Positions 25,681 through 34,764 of a stretch of DNA of 64,000 nt are shown here, piece by piece. The notes beneath the pieces were generated by a model, which was given only the letters and a program-made list of their open reading frames with translations, was not told the DNA's origin and searched no databases. The first letter of the stretch is position 1. Each line of letters opens with the position of its first letter. This DNA is from DATFVJ01 sp963826515. Lineage in GTDB: Bacteria > Actinomycetota > Actinomycetes > Streptosporangiales > Streptosporangiaceae. Both the position numbers and the translations under genes were made by a program. The stretch covers positions 310,001 to 374,000 of the forward strand of contig CAWGXI010000016.1 in NCBI GenBank assembly GCA_963826515.1, given 5' to 3'.

Positions 25681-27201
25681 TTAGAAGAAGCCCATCGGCT
25701 TCTGGTCGTAGCTGACGAGCAGGTTCTTCGTCTGGCTGTAGTGGTCGAGCATCATCTTGTGGTTCTCACGGCCGAAGCCGGACAGCTTGTAACCACCGAA
25801 CGCGGCTCCTGCCGGGTACTGGTGGTAGCAGTTTGTCCAGACCCGCCCGGCTTTGATCGCGCGCCCCACCCGGTACGCCCGGCTTCCGTCACGGGTCCAC
25901 ACGCCCGCGCCGAGCCCGTAGAGGGTGTCGTTGGCGATCTCCACCGCGTCGGCCTCGTCCTTGAAGGTCGTGACCGCGAGCACCGGCCCGAAGATCTCCT
26001 CCTGGAAGAGGCGCATCTTGTTGTGGCCCTTGAACACCGTCGGCTCGAAGAAGTAGCCGCCGGCAAACTCGCCATCGACGCTGGCCCGGTGGCCGCCGAT
26101 CAGGCACTCGGCGCCCTCCTGCCGCCCGATGTCCACATAAGACGAGATCTTCTCGAGCTGCTGTGCCGAGACCTGCGGGCCGATCATCGTTTCTGTGTCA
26201 AGCGGATTTCCCTGCCGGATCTGCCGGATCCGGTCGAGGCACCGGCTGATGAACTCGTCGTAGATGCTCTCGTGGATCAGCGCGCGGGACGGGCAGGTGC
26301 AGACCTCGCCCTTGTTGAAGGCGTAGAGCACGAGGCCCTCGACCGCCTTGTCCAGGAAGTCGTCGTCTTCGGCCATGACGTCGCCGAAGAAGATGTTCGG
26401 CGACTTCCCGCCGAGTTCCAGCGACACCGGGATGATGTTCTGCGACGCGTACTGCATGATCAGCTTACCGGTCACGGTCTCACCGGTGAATGCCACTTTG
26501 GAGATCCGCGGGTTGGTGGCAAGCGCCTTGCCGATCTCGGCGCCCGGGCCGGTGAGGATGTTGAGCACGCCCGGCGGGACGACATGCTGGACAACCTCGG
26601 CCAGCTTCAGGATCGACCATGGCGTCGGCGAGGCGGGCTTGAGCACGGTGCAGTTCCCGGCGGCGAGGGCGGGCGCGATCTTCCACGCCGCCATCAGAAT
26701 GGGGAAGTTGAACGGGATGATCTGGCCGACCACGCCAAGCGGCTCGTTGAAGTGGTAGGCGATGGTGTCCTTGTCGATCTCGGTGGTCGTGCTGGTCTCG
26801 CCGCGGATAGCCGCGGCGAAGTAACGGAAATGATCAGCCGCGAGCGGTAGGTCGGCATTCAGTGTCTCGCGCACCGGCTTGCCGTTCTCCCAGCTTTCTG
26901 TCACGGCGAGCATCTCGCGGTGTTCGTCGAGGGCGTCGGCCATGGCGTGCAGCACCTCGGCCCGCTGCGTCGTGGAGGCCTCACCCCAGGCGTCCTTGGC
27001 GTGGTACGCCGCGTCGAGCGCGAGTTCCACGTCCTCGGGCGTGGACTTTGCGACCTCGCAGATCGGCTTGGCTGTCGCCGGGCTAAGGTTGACCGAGTGC
27101 GCGCCCTTGACGGGTGGCACCCACTTGCCGTCGATGAAATTCTCGTACCGTGGCTCGACATCGACTATACTATCCGGTTGACCGGGCGCTACATACTTCA
27201 C
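25681..27201 (-). CDS. NAD(P)-dependent aldehyde dehydrogenase
   Basis: A 506-residue ALDH of the acetaldehyde dehydrogenase (AldB/ExaC-like) group, oxidising aldehydes to acids. Key motifs: IIPFNFPILMAAWKIAPALAAGNC, the Rossmann turn VAFTGETVTGKLIM, the general base Glu in LELGGKSPNIFF, the catalytic Cys within GEVCTCPSRALI, and EEIFGPVLAVTTFK. GTG 27201 is preceded by AAGGAGG at ideal spacing; the longer frame to 27447 runs through the promoter region. DUF779 follows in the same operon and a zinc alcohol dehydrogenase is divergent, giving alcohol to aldehyde to acid. Candidate DosR/DevR boxes stand about 60-100 bases upstream. Confidence 0.96.
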   Translation of the reverse strand: MKYVAPGQPDSIVDVEPRYENFIDGKWVPPVKGAHSVNLSPATAKPICEVAKSTPEDVELALDAAYHAKDAWGEASTTQRAEVLHAMADALDEHREMLAVTESWENGKPVRETLNADLPLAADHFRYFAAAIRGETSTTTEIDKDTIAYHFNEPLGVVGQIIPFNFPILMAAWKIAPALAAGNCTVLKPASPTPWSILKLAEVVQHVVPPGVLNILTGPGAEIGKALATNPRISKVAFTGETVTGKLIMQYASQNIIPVSLELGGKSPNIFFGDVMAEDDDFLDKAVEGLVLYAFNKGEVCTCPSRALIHESIYDEFISRCLDRIRQIRQGNPLDTETMIGPQVSAQQLEKISSYVDIGRQEGAECLIGGHRASVDGEFAGGYFFEPTVFKGHNKMRLFQEEIFGPVLAVTTFKDEADAVEIANDTLYGLGAGVWTRDGSRAYRVGRAIKAGRVWTNCYHQYPAGAAFGGYKLSGFGRENHKMMLDHYSQTKNLLVSYDQKPMGFF

Positions 27202-27260
27202 GTGTGGGCCTCCTTCATGGGTCACCAAAGTTCCACGTAACGCCGGTCGCGCGGCTACCG

Positions 27261-27303
27261 ATAGGGCCGCAAGTCCTATCCGGCCGATGACAGGTCCCAT
27301 CGG
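27261..27303 (-). promoter_or_regulatory. Two DosR/DevR-like boxes upstream of the aldehyde dehydrogenase
   Basis: Read on the minus strand, 27261-27279 is ATAGGACTTGCGGCCCTAT, close to the hypoxia-regulator consensus (GGGACTTTNGGCCCT). A second half-matching site, GATGGGACCTGTCATCGG, is at about 27286-27303. They stand 60 and 85 bases before the GTG start, a spacing seen for paired DosR sites. Assigned by motif only. Confidence 0.5.
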
Positions 27304-27437
27304 CCAGCGCGAACCTTCGCAGGCAGCCGCGTAGACGACCGCCCGAGTTCCGGGTGCCGACGCCGCCCGCGTGACACGCCGAGGTCGACAACATGACCCG
27401 CCGCCGCGCGGTGCAGAAAGCCCTTGACCGGTCGCGC

Positions 27438-27500
27438 CTGGGACCATAGCCCAGGTGTGCAGGGCCCAATTGCTCTAACGCCCGGACCCAAAGGCCCTGG
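27438..27500 (+). promoter_or_regulatory. Two DosR/DevR-like boxes upstream of the alcohol dehydrogenase
   Basis: CTGGGACCATAGCCCAG (27438-27454) is a near-palindrome and CGGACCCAAAGGCCCTGG (27483-27500) a second match to the GGGACYNNNGGCCC-type consensus. They mirror the pair on the other side of the divergent promoter. Distance from the second box to the ATG is 57 bases. Confidence 0.45.
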
Positions 27501-27557
27501 AAGTTAGTCACCAGGACGCACGTGGGTGCGGCCGGACCGAGGCTGGGAGTCTCCACG

Positions 27558-28568
27558 ATGAAAGCTGCCGTTGTTACGTCGTTCACCGAACCACTGCAGG
27601 TTCGCGACCTGCCGGTGCCGACGCCTGGGCCAGGACAGGTGCTGGTGCGGATCGAGGCCAGCGGCCTGTGCCATACGGACATTCATGCCGCGCGTGGCGA
27701 CTGGCCGATCAAGCCCACGCCGCCCTTCATCCCGGGCCACGAAGGCATCGGAATCATCGAGGGGGTCGGCGCCGGCGTAGACAGCAGCCGGGTCGGGGAG
27801 CGGGTGGCGATCGCGTGGCTCGGATGGGCGTGCGGGCACTGCGAGTTCTGCAACTCCGGCCGGGAGACATTGTGCCTAACACAGAAGATGAGCGGCTACT
27901 CGATCGACGGTGCCTACGCGGAATACGCGGTCGCCTCCGGTGACTTCGTGGTGCCCGTGCCCGAAGGCATCTCCTCCTTCGAGGCGGCGCCACTGAGCTG
28001 CGCAGGAGTCACGACCTACAAGGCGGTCAAGGTCTCTGGTGCCAGGTCCTCGGATCTGGTCGCGGTGTTCGGCATCGGGGGTCTGGGGCACTTGGCGCTG
28101 CAGTACGCCAAGATCGCGGGGGCCAGTGTCGTCGCGGTCGATCTGGAAGACGAGAAGCTTGAGCTTGCCCGCAAGCTCGGCGCCGACTACACCGTCAACG
28201 CCCGCACCGACGACCCGGTCGCCGTGATTCAGGGGCTGGGCGGCGCCGACGCCGCTATCTCAGTGGCGGTGTCACCCGAGGCGATGCGCCAGGCCTTCGA
28301 CTCTCTCAAGCGCGGCGGCCATCTGGTACTCGTGGCATTGCCGAAGGACAACGAACTAGCCCTTCCGATCTTCGAAACGGTGCTCAAGGGCATTTCGGTC
28401 ATTGGCTCGATCGTCGGCACCCGCCGCGACGTCGCCGAGGTATTCGAACTGCACGCCTCGGGCCGCACCCGGGTCATCGCCGAGTCCCGCCGGATCGAGG
28501 ACGTCAACGCCTGCTTCGAGGAGGTCCTCTCGGGAAAGATCCCGGCGCGACTGGTGTTCGAATTCTGA
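27558..28568 (+). CDS. adhP: Zinc-dependent alcohol dehydrogenase, AdhP type
   Basis: A 336-residue medium-chain dehydrogenase oxidising primary alcohols, or reducing aldehydes, with NAD(H). Catalytic zinc ligands are Cys in GLCHTD, His-Glu in PGHEGIG and Cys in SCAGVTTYKA. The structural zinc site is CGHCEFCNSGRETLC. The Rossmann motif is FGIGGLGHLALQYAK. ATG 27558 has GGGAG upstream and begins MKAAVVTSFTEPLQVRDLPVP as in the family. It is divergent from the aldehyde dehydrogenase and shares a 356-bp regulatory region with DosR-like boxes, suggesting induction under low oxygen for fermentative redox balance or ethanol use. Complete, no oddities seen. Confidence 0.96.
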   Translation: MKAAVVTSFTEPLQVRDLPVPTPGPGQVLVRIEASGLCHTDIHAARGDWPIKPTPPFIPGHEGIGIIEGVGAGVDSSRVGERVAIAWLGWACGHCEFCNSGRETLCLTQKMSGYSIDGAYAEYAVASGDFVVPVPEGISSFEAAPLSCAGVTTYKAVKVSGARSSDLVAVFGIGGLGHLALQYAKIAGASVVAVDLEDEKLELARKLGADYTVNARTDDPVAVIQGLGGADAAISVAVSPEAMRQAFDSLKRGGHLVLVALPKDNELALPIFETVLKGISVIGSIVGTRRDVAEVFELHASGRTRVIAESRRIEDVNACFEEVLSGKIPARLVFEF

Positions 28569-28788
28569 GAGCCGCCGGAACGGACTTGCCCGGTGGCGTC
28601 CCCTTGTGTTTGCCCGTCCCAGCTCGAGGATCAGGTCGTGTTCGCGCCCGCGACCACAGGTTTCGGGCCCTGGCCCCGGCTGTGACCACCATCAAACGCG
28701 CCGACGGGACCTTCACCACTGCACGCGCCGCATCTGCGGCGAAACGCTGATTATCGCACTTTGCCTGCAGTGGAACGAGGTGCGGGCA

Positions 28789-29004
28789 ATGAGGCTGACC
28801 TGGAAGGACGCGGTCACGACGCTCTTCATGGGTGCGATCGTCGCCGTGTACGTAGCATTCCTCAACGGAACGAACCTCTGGCTGATCTCCAGCGCGCGAG
28901 GCACAACCGCCGCGGTAATGATCCTTGGCCTGGTTGGTGGATGCGCTCTGTCTGCAGGCGCTCAGTCAACCGAAAGGGGCCTTTGGGGCCGTGAGCGCCC
29001 GTGA
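28789..29004 (+). CDS. Small two-helix membrane protein, probably truncated
   Basis: A 71-residue product: MRLTWKDAVTTLFMGAIVAVYVAFLNGTNLWLISSARGTTAAVMILGLVGGCALSAGAQ. Two membrane helices flank a short loop. Related actinobacterial proteins ('MRLTWRDA.AT.......P......') usually have four helices, so the Thr/Arg-rich tail STERGLWGRERP probably follows a frameshift. Purine-rich CGAGG eight bases before the ATG supports the start. Function unknown. Confidence 0.55.
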   Translation: MRLTWKDAVTTLFMGAIVAVYVAFLNGTNLWLISSARGTTAAVMILGLVGGCALSAGAQSTERGLWGRERP

Positions 29005-29361
29005 CATGCACGAGGTAATCCATCCCGAGAAAACGGCAGGGCACTAGGTGCAGCGCCAGACGACCGGCGGGAGCCCTTCCCGCCGGCCTTACCCTTAGCC
29101 CAGCAAACGCGTGCCGCCCGCGGCCCGGTGAAAAGAAACCCTGAGAACGTAGCGGCGCTGCCTATCAGGACGGGCCATGGCACGGGCTCGGCGCACGGGC
29201 ACGCACGCTGCTCCCGCGCAGCCGTTCTGGATCAATCTTTACAAGGGTCGGCCGTGTGGCGTCCGCGCTCACGATCGTGGGCAGGGCGGTCAGGGGCTCG
29301 ATGACAGAGGCCCCTGTCGAAAAGTACGCTATGCGCAGTTGGAGGCGGAGGATCACATGGG
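29005..29361. other. Intergenic region before the histidine kinase remnant
   Basis: No gene supported. It contains one copy of the dispersed motif GCAGCCGTTCTGGATCA (about 29218-29234). The kinase ribosome site GGAGG is at 29347-29351. Confidence 0.45.
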
Positions 29362-30255
29362 GTGCGCACGTCGCAGGCTCCGGACTTTCAAGCGCTGTTC
29401 GAGTCAGCTCCGGGACTCTGCCTCGTCCTTGACCCTGATCTGACGATCGTCGCGGTGAGCGACGCCTACGCGCGCGGCACGATGACGCAGCGCGATGCGA
29501 TCGTCGGCGCGCGCATCTTTGAAGTCTTTCCCGGCAACCCGGCCGATCCGGCGGCGGAGGGGGTTCGGAACCTGCGAGCGTCACTGGACCGGGTCCGGCG
29601 CGACCGCGTCCACGACGCGATGCCGGTGCAGAGGTACGACATCCGCCGGCCTGAGGCCGAGGGCGGCGGTTTCGAGGAGCGGTTCTGGAGCCCGACCAAC
29701 GCGCCAGTTCTCGGCCCTGGCGGCGAGCTGCGGTACATCATCCACCGGGTAGAGGATGTCAGCGACTATGTGCGCCTGCAGCGCGCCGACGAGGCCCCGC
29801 AACGTGCGGTATTCGCCCAGGGACGCGAGGTCGCTGAGGCCAGCCGCAAGCTCAAGGACGCCAACGCCGAACTGGCCGAGCTGTACAAGCGGACCAAGGA
29901 GCTCGATGACCTGAAGAGCCAGTTCTTCGCCAACGTCAGCCACGAGCTGCGCACGCCCCTGACGTTGATCCTGGCCCCGGTCGAGAAGCTGCTCGATGCC
30001 AGGCCGACCGGCGACCCCGCGCGCAGGGACCTGGAGGTCGTCGCGCGCAACGCCCGAGTGCTGCTGCGCCACGTGAACAATCTGCTCGACGCCTCGAAGC
30101 TCGAGGCGGGCGGCATCGCCGCGATGGCCACACTGGACGACACCGTCCGCGAGATCCGCGCAACGGTCTACGACATAGAGACGCGACCTGCACGCCGCCC
30201 ACTGCGTGCGGAGTATCAGCAGATCCTTGAACAAGGCGAATCGGGTGACGCCTGA
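29362..30255 (+). pseudogene. PAS-HisKA histidine kinase lacking its ATPase domain, mosaic end
   Basis: A 297-residue frame with GTG start and GGAGG ten bases upstream. It has a PAS domain (FQALFESAPGLCLVLDPDLTIVAVSDAYARGTMTQRDAIVGARIFEVFP), a coiled linker, and a HisKA helix with the phospho-accepting His in FFANVSHELRTPLTLILAPVEKLL. At HVNNLLDASKLEAGG the sequence leaves the family and continues MATLDDTVREIRATVYDIETR, which resembles the dimerisation end of a DosS-type (HisKA_3) kinase, then noise. The HATPase domain (N, G1, G2 boxes) is missing, so autophosphorylation is impossible. A stray peptide that only binds a partner is conceivable. Confidence 0.8.
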
Positions 30256-30396
30256 CAGCTCGACGTCCCATTTCTTCAGGGTGAAGAGGCCCGTGACGCT
30301 TCGTCGTCGAGCGACGCGTCGTGATCGCGGTCCCGACCGGGACAACGGCGGCGCGTGGCGCGTGCCGTCTATCGCCGGGCCACGCACCGCGCGTCG

Positions 30397-30552
30397 TCAC
30401 CAGTAACGGCGCCGGTCATCCACCTCGTGCCCGATCGCACCGAGCAGGATGAATATGAGCCCGATCACCAGTGCGACGATCCCGATCGTCCATACGATCA
30501 CGATCTTGGCGAGAAGGCCGATAAGCAGCAGGACCAGTCCGAGAATGATCAT
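30397..30552 (-). CDS. DUF6131-like small membrane peptide
   Basis: A 51-residue protein, MIILGLVLLLIGLLAKIVIVWTIGIVALVIGLIFILLGAIGHEVDDRRRYW. Two hydrophobic helices are joined by a short turn and end in a charged tail with GH. This closely follows the DUF6131 pattern ('MI.LG..LL.IG.L....ILWTIG..L...G.....G..GH..GGR..Y'). AGGAGG stands five bases before the ATG, the best kind of support for so small a gene. It is in the inner membrane by prediction. Function unknown; such peptides are widespread and often stress-linked in actinomycetes. Confidence 0.85.
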   Translation of the reverse strand: MIILGLVLLLIGLLAKIVIVWTIGIVALVIGLIFILLGAIGHEVDDRRRYW

Positions 30553-30997
30553 GATGCCTCCTGGTCAACAGTGGCAACTCCCGGATTTCAGCCGACTGCT
30601 GTCAGAAGGGGCGGCTCCGACGCTACGTCGGGGCGACGCGATGACCAGCATCGACGTGACGGACAGCCGCGAGGGTCTGGGCGGCGTCATGACGACGAGC
30701 GCAGTATGCCCAATGGCGAGCAGAATGCAAAGGCTCAGCGGTCGCGTACCGCGTTGCGTACGACGTCGGCAGAAACCGCCACGAGCGCGCGACGCTGCGA
30801 CCGCGCCTGAGCCCGCAGATGCGCGTAGGCCGCATGACGCGGCACTGCCAGAGGACCCGCGTCGAAGCCACCAAGCGGGCCAGACTGCACGTTAGTTGAG
30901 CATGGGCGAGATGGGCCCGCGCGTCGAGACCACGGAGCTCCATCCCTGTGCTCGTATAGCGTCGAACGCAGGACCACATGAGGGGTATCGGGGAGGT
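30553..30997. other. Intergenic region upstream of the GH2 gene
   Basis: About 445 bases with no supported gene. Short frames lack ribosome sites. It must hold the promoters of the DUF6131-like peptide (minus) and the glycosidase (plus); no hexamers stand out. Confidence 0.4.
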
Positions 30998-33001
30998 ATG
31001 AAACGCTTGCGCCGGATCCGCCAACGGGGGCGTGAGCCGATGGGCACGGCGGTGCACACGGTAGACGGCTTTCCTGTGGTCTTCCAGTACGGCCAGCCGG
31101 TCCCGTCGTTCGATGTGTTCGCGGACCGCCCGGGAGAACGGCAGTACGTCGACCTTGACGGGCGCTGGCGCTTCGCGTTCGATCCGGCCGACAGCGGCAC
31201 GCGAAGCGGCTGGATGTCAGCCGGTTTCGACGACAGCGGCTGGCAGGCCGTCGAGGTCCCGCTGCCGTGGGATCTGTACGACACGGCGGGATTCGGCGGC
31301 TACGACGGCGGCCGCTACGGCAGCGGCACCGCGTTTCGCGACGGGCACGCCTGGTTCCGCAAGCGGGTGCGCGTCCCAGGCACCTGGTCGGGCCTGTTCG
31401 TCAAGATCTGTTGCCTGGCCGTGAACTACGCGGCGCGGTTGTACGTCAATGGTGCGCTCGTGGGCGAGCACGAGGGCGGGCACACCGCCTTCGCCATGGA
31501 CGTCAGTGCGGTGATCCGCCCGGGCGCCGAGAACGTGCTTGCGATCCGGGTGTACCGCAGGCCGTGGTATTCCGCGACGGGGTCGGCGATCGGTTGCGGC
31601 ACCGAACTGCCGCACAAGCCGGTGGACTACTGGCCCTACGGCGGGATAACCCGCAGCGTGTTCCTCGAGGCCACCGCTCAGGTTACGGTGAGCAAGCTGG
31701 TCACAAGCGCGGAGCATGGCCGGCTGACGGTGGCCGCGGTTGTGTACCACCATGGGACCGAGCCCGCCGGTCGCCGGCTGGTCCTTGATCCTGGGGCTGG
31801 CACGGGCGGCACCCCTTTCAGCCTCGACCTGGACCTTGCTCCGGGCGACGTGCGCGTGGTCAGCGCGGAAGTGCCGCTCCCCGACGCCGCGCCGTGGTCG
31901 CCGGCCGATCCGCGGCTGTACCGGCTGGCGGCTCACCTGGAGGCCAACCACGCCTCGCCAGACGCCACGAACACGCCGGACCGCACAAACGTGCCGGACC
32001 GCACAAACACGCCGGACGGCACGAACGCTATTTCCCGCGCCGCCGACGATGGCCTGGCCGTGCGCTACGGCATGCGCAGCGTCGAGGTGGCAGACGGACG
32101 CCTACGCCTGAACGGTGAGCCGATCTTCCTCAAGGGCCTCAACTGGCACGAAGAAACCCCAGATCGCGGGCGCGCGATGCGCGGCCAAGACTACGCCGAG
32201 ATCCTCGACATCGCCTGTGACCTGGGCGCGAACTTCCTGCGCAACTGCGGCTACACCCGACACCCGGACTTCTACGACGCCGCGGACGAGCGGGGGATGC
32301 TCGTCTGCGATGAGACAGACAACTTTTGGGTGGAGACTGCGCAGCAGCGGGTCCAGTGCGGTTACGGCCTGTCGGCCGCACTGGTCACCACGATGGTGTG
32401 GAACCAGATCAACCACCCCAGCGTCGTGCTTTGGTCACTGCACAACGAATCGCAGACCACCGACCGGGCCGTCTACCGCAGGTGGATATCCCAGCTGCGC
32501 GGCGCGGCAACCGGCATCGATCCCCAGCAGCGGCCGGTGACCTGGGCGTCGGCAACCAGCTGGGATCCCGCCTTCGACCTGGCCGACGTCATCGGCTTCA
32601 ACGAGTACTTCGGCTACTTCTACGGCGACGACGCCGATCTTGGCCGGACGCTCGATGCCGTCCATCGCCAGTACCCGGCATCGCCCATCCTCATTACCGA
32701 GAACGGCAGCTACGCCGACCCCGGGCGGCACGGCAGCCCCGCCGAGACCGGCACCGAGGAATGGCAGGCCGACAAGCTCCGCCGGCACTGGCGTCAGGTA
32801 GCCGCACGAGCGGGCGACGTGGCCGGTTACACCTACTGGCTGCTCAGGGACTACAAGCAGCGCATGAACTACAGCCACCACCTCAACGGCATCTCGGCCA
32901 TGGGATTGATGACCTTCGACGGGCGCCACCGCGCCGCCTACTCGGCCTTCCGCGGCGCCGAAATCCACCCAGGGCCCCATTGCGCAAGACCGCGTAAGTG
33001 A
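30998..33001 (+). CDS. Glycoside hydrolase family 2 (beta-glucuronidase/galactosidase-like)
   Basis: A 667-residue GH2 enzyme without signal peptide. Order: jelly-roll sugar-binding domain (YVDLDGRWRFAFDPAD; VPLPWDLYD; RLYVNGALVGEHEGGHTAFAMDVSAVIRPG), immunoglobulin-like domain, then a TIM barrel from about residue 350 (LRLNGEPIFLKGLNWHEETPDRGRAM). The acid/base is in VVLWSLHNES, the nucleophile Glu in SPILITENGSYADPG. Between the Ig domain and the barrel lies a hexapeptide repeat TPDRTN/VPDRTN/TPDGTN. Start is uncertain: ATG 30998 has GGGAGG very close, ATG 31040 has better spacing from a GGGGGCG run. It hydrolyses beta-linked sugars; the N-terminal half resembles glucuronidases more than LacZ, but the exact substrate is unclear. 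Confidence 0.9.
   Translation: MKRLRRIRQRGREPMGTAVHTVDGFPVVFQYGQPVPSFDVFADRPGERQYVDLDGRWRFAFDPADSGTRSGWMSAGFDDSGWQAVEVPLPWDLYDTAGFGGYDGGRYGSGTAFRDGHAWFRKRVRVPGTWSGLFVKICCLAVNYAARLYVNGALVGEHEGGHTAFAMDVSAVIRPGAENVLAIRVYRRPWYSATGSAIGCGTELPHKPVDYWPYGGITRSVFLEATAQVTVSKLVTSAEHGRLTVAAVVYHHGTEPAGRRLVLDPGAGTGGTPFSLDLDLAPGDVRVVSAEVPLPDAAPWSPADPRLYRLAAHLEANHASPDATNTPDRTNVPDRTNTPDGTNAISRAADDGLAVRYGMRSVEVADGRLRLNGEPIFLKGLNWHEETPDRGRAMRGQDYAEILDIACDLGANFLRNCGYTRHPDFYDAADERGMLVCDETDNFWVETAQQRVQCGYGLSAALVTTMVWNQINHPSVVLWSLHNESQTTDRAVYRRWISQLRGAATGIDPQQRPVTWASATSWDPAFDLADVIGFNEYFGYFYGDDADLGRTLDAVHRQYPASPILITENGSYADPGRHGSPAETGTEEWQADKLRRHWRQVAARAGDVAGYTYWLLRDYKQRMNYSHHLNGISAMGLMTFDGRHRAAYSAFRGAEIHPGPHCARPRK
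31967..32031 (+). repeat. In-frame 18-bp repeats in the GH2 linker
   Basis: The unit cggaccgcacaaacacgc and variants occurs three to four times in a row, encoding repeats of (T/V)PD(R/G)TN. Length is a multiple of three, so the reading frame is kept; the linker could vary between strains. Confidence 0.8.
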
Positions 33002-33802
33002 TGAGGATCGGGCTGGTCGTCGCTGGCTGATACCTGTCGGGTTGCCGGCGGCGTCGTCTAGCGGCGTCTAGCGGAGACGCAGCCTCGTGCTGCCTGGCTT
33101 CGGGACTTCAACCGGGAATGGCGAGGGTCGGCAGAGGCGGCTTGGGCCAGCCGTGACAGCTTGGGCCAGCCGTGACAGCTTGGGCCAGCCGTGACGGATA
33201 GGACCAGCCGTGACGGATAGGACCGGCGGTTGCGGCTTGGGTCGGCCGTGGCCGGGGGGTGGCTTCCTTCGGGCAGGTTGCTTTCTTGATCGCGGTGACT
33301 ATTGCGCGAATGCTTCGCCTTGGGTTCAACGGGTCGTCGCAAGGTGCCTGGTAGCTGTTCCATCCGCTGACCGCAAAGGTTGCCTATCCGTGGATGTGGA
33401 GCGCGCCGTGTGCTGGGTGGGGTGGGCTGGGCCTGCCCGCGTTTGCTTCTCGCGAGGGGGCGCAGGGGTCCCAGGGGCCAGGACCGGCCGCGGGCGGTCG
33501 CGTCGGCGATGCGTAGTGGTCTTGAGGCCAGGGGGCGGCTTCGTAACGTGCGCGGCGCCGGATGGGTGGGCGGCGGCGGAGCGAGCCCGGTCAGGTCAAG
33601 AATCGATGGCCCGACGCCGCGGACTTGGGCCGCCATTTGACGAGAGTGACAAAATGTGACGCGTGACACGTCTGGCACCAGCCAGAGCCCGTCCTGCGAA
33701 CGGCGACGTGGGCCGTGTACTTGACCACCGGCCCACGTGCGCGCCACGACCGTCCCGCCCGCCTGCACCGTGACCGGGATCGAGGCCTTGCGCGCCTGAC
33801 CT
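33002..33802. other. 0.8-kb intergenic region with a 19-bp tandem array
   Basis: At 33141-33235 five 19-bp units run without gap: two identical copies of cttgggccagccgtgacag, a third differing at one base, then two diverged copies starting ataggacc. Open frames across the region are arginine-rich shadows. Nothing else recognised. Confidence 0.7.
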
Positions 33803-34130
33803 TCACCCGGGCCAGTTGCCGAGTGCGACCGTCCCTGGTTCATACAGGAGCAAGAGGCCAGCCGCGCCAGCGGGGTAACACATGCCGATGGCGGTCAGGA
33901 GCCACCCGATGGGGTTCGAAGGGCGCGTCCAGGCGAGGAGGGCGCCGACGGTGGTGAATCCCCCAATAAACGCAACCGCCGCCCCGCCGGTGCCAGGGCT
34001 CGACTGGCCGGCAAGGCGGCGGGCAGCGAGTGGGTGGCGTTGTAGGTAAGGGCGATCGAGCTCGAACCGATCGACACCAGCCAAAGGCACCACGCCAGAA
34101 GCGATATGGGTCGTACCCGGGCGGGCACCT
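33803..34130 (-). pseudogene. Remnant of a sensor kinase membrane segment
   Basis: Two frames together read LLAWCLWLVSIGSSSIALTYNATHSLPAALPAS, then GAAVAFIGGFTTVGALLAWTRPSNPIGWLLTAIGMCYPAGAAG. The 'R.P.NPIGWLL.AIG' motif between helices is typical of the N-terminal membrane domain of actinobacterial two-component sensors that end in HisKA_3. Only this part remains, frameshifted and joined to the reductase remnant upstream. Confidence 0.65.
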
Positions 34131-34179
34131 GGCCATTGAGGGATCTCGCGATCCACCTCGGGCCGCGGCCCCCCTGATT

Positions 34180-34703
34180 GCCGCCGAGACTGTCGAAGAA
34201 GCGGATGCCCTCGCCGAGGAGCACGGGCACAAGGTCCACCCGGATCTCGTCGATCAAGCCTGCCTTCAGGCATTGCTGTGCGACATTGGCGCTGGCGACA
34301 GCGACTGCCCTTGCACCGGCGGTGGCCTTCGCCCGTGCCACCGCGCTCTCGACGCCATCGGTGACGAACGTGAACCGCGCGTCCCTGCGTGGCCAGCCAT
34401 CGGGCACGGCATGGCTGACCACGAACACAGGGACGCCCATCGGGTGGTTGCCGTTCCACCCGCCGGTGATGTCGAATAGGCGACGACCGGAAATCAGCGC
34501 ACCCACGCTGGTGAGTGCGTCGCGCTGGTGACCCGGAGGTGACCCGCGCTCGCCTCCGACGTGCGAAAGGTCCACTGCGGGTCGGCGGTCGGCGTGGCCA
34601 TGTCGCCGTCGAAGTACCAGCCGAAGAGCTGATCCACCCCATCCGCGGGGTCGGCGATGAAACCGTCAAGTGACATCGACATATTGGCGACTACCTTGCC
34701 CAT
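34180..34703 (-). pseudogene. Dihydrofolate reductase/RibD-C-like protein, frameshifted
   Basis: ATG 34703 with GGGAG opens MGKVVANMSMSLDGFIADPADGVDQLFGWYFDGDMATPTADPQWTFRTSEAS. After a frameshift near 34540 the neighbouring frame continues TSVGALISGRRLFDITGGWNGNHPMGVPVFVVSHAVPDGW, then AGLIDEIRVDLVPVLLGEGIRFFDSLGG. Together they make about 90% of a RibD C-terminal (dihydrofolate-reductase-like) family protein, whose natural substrates are mostly unknown. The C-terminus is lost where it meets the sensor-kinase remnant. A single frameshift could be a sequencing error, but the broken end argues for a real pseudogene. Confidence 0.85.
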
Positions 34704-34764
34704 TTCTCTCCCTATAGTCGTGACGTATTCCTTGCCCGGCGCGGCGAACGGAATTGCTGCCCCG

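Noticed and set aside
27202..27447. Longer N-terminus for the aldehyde dehydrogenase
   Set aside because: The extension crosses the promoter, has Cys/Arg-rich residues unlike the family, while GTG 27201 has a perfect ribosome site.
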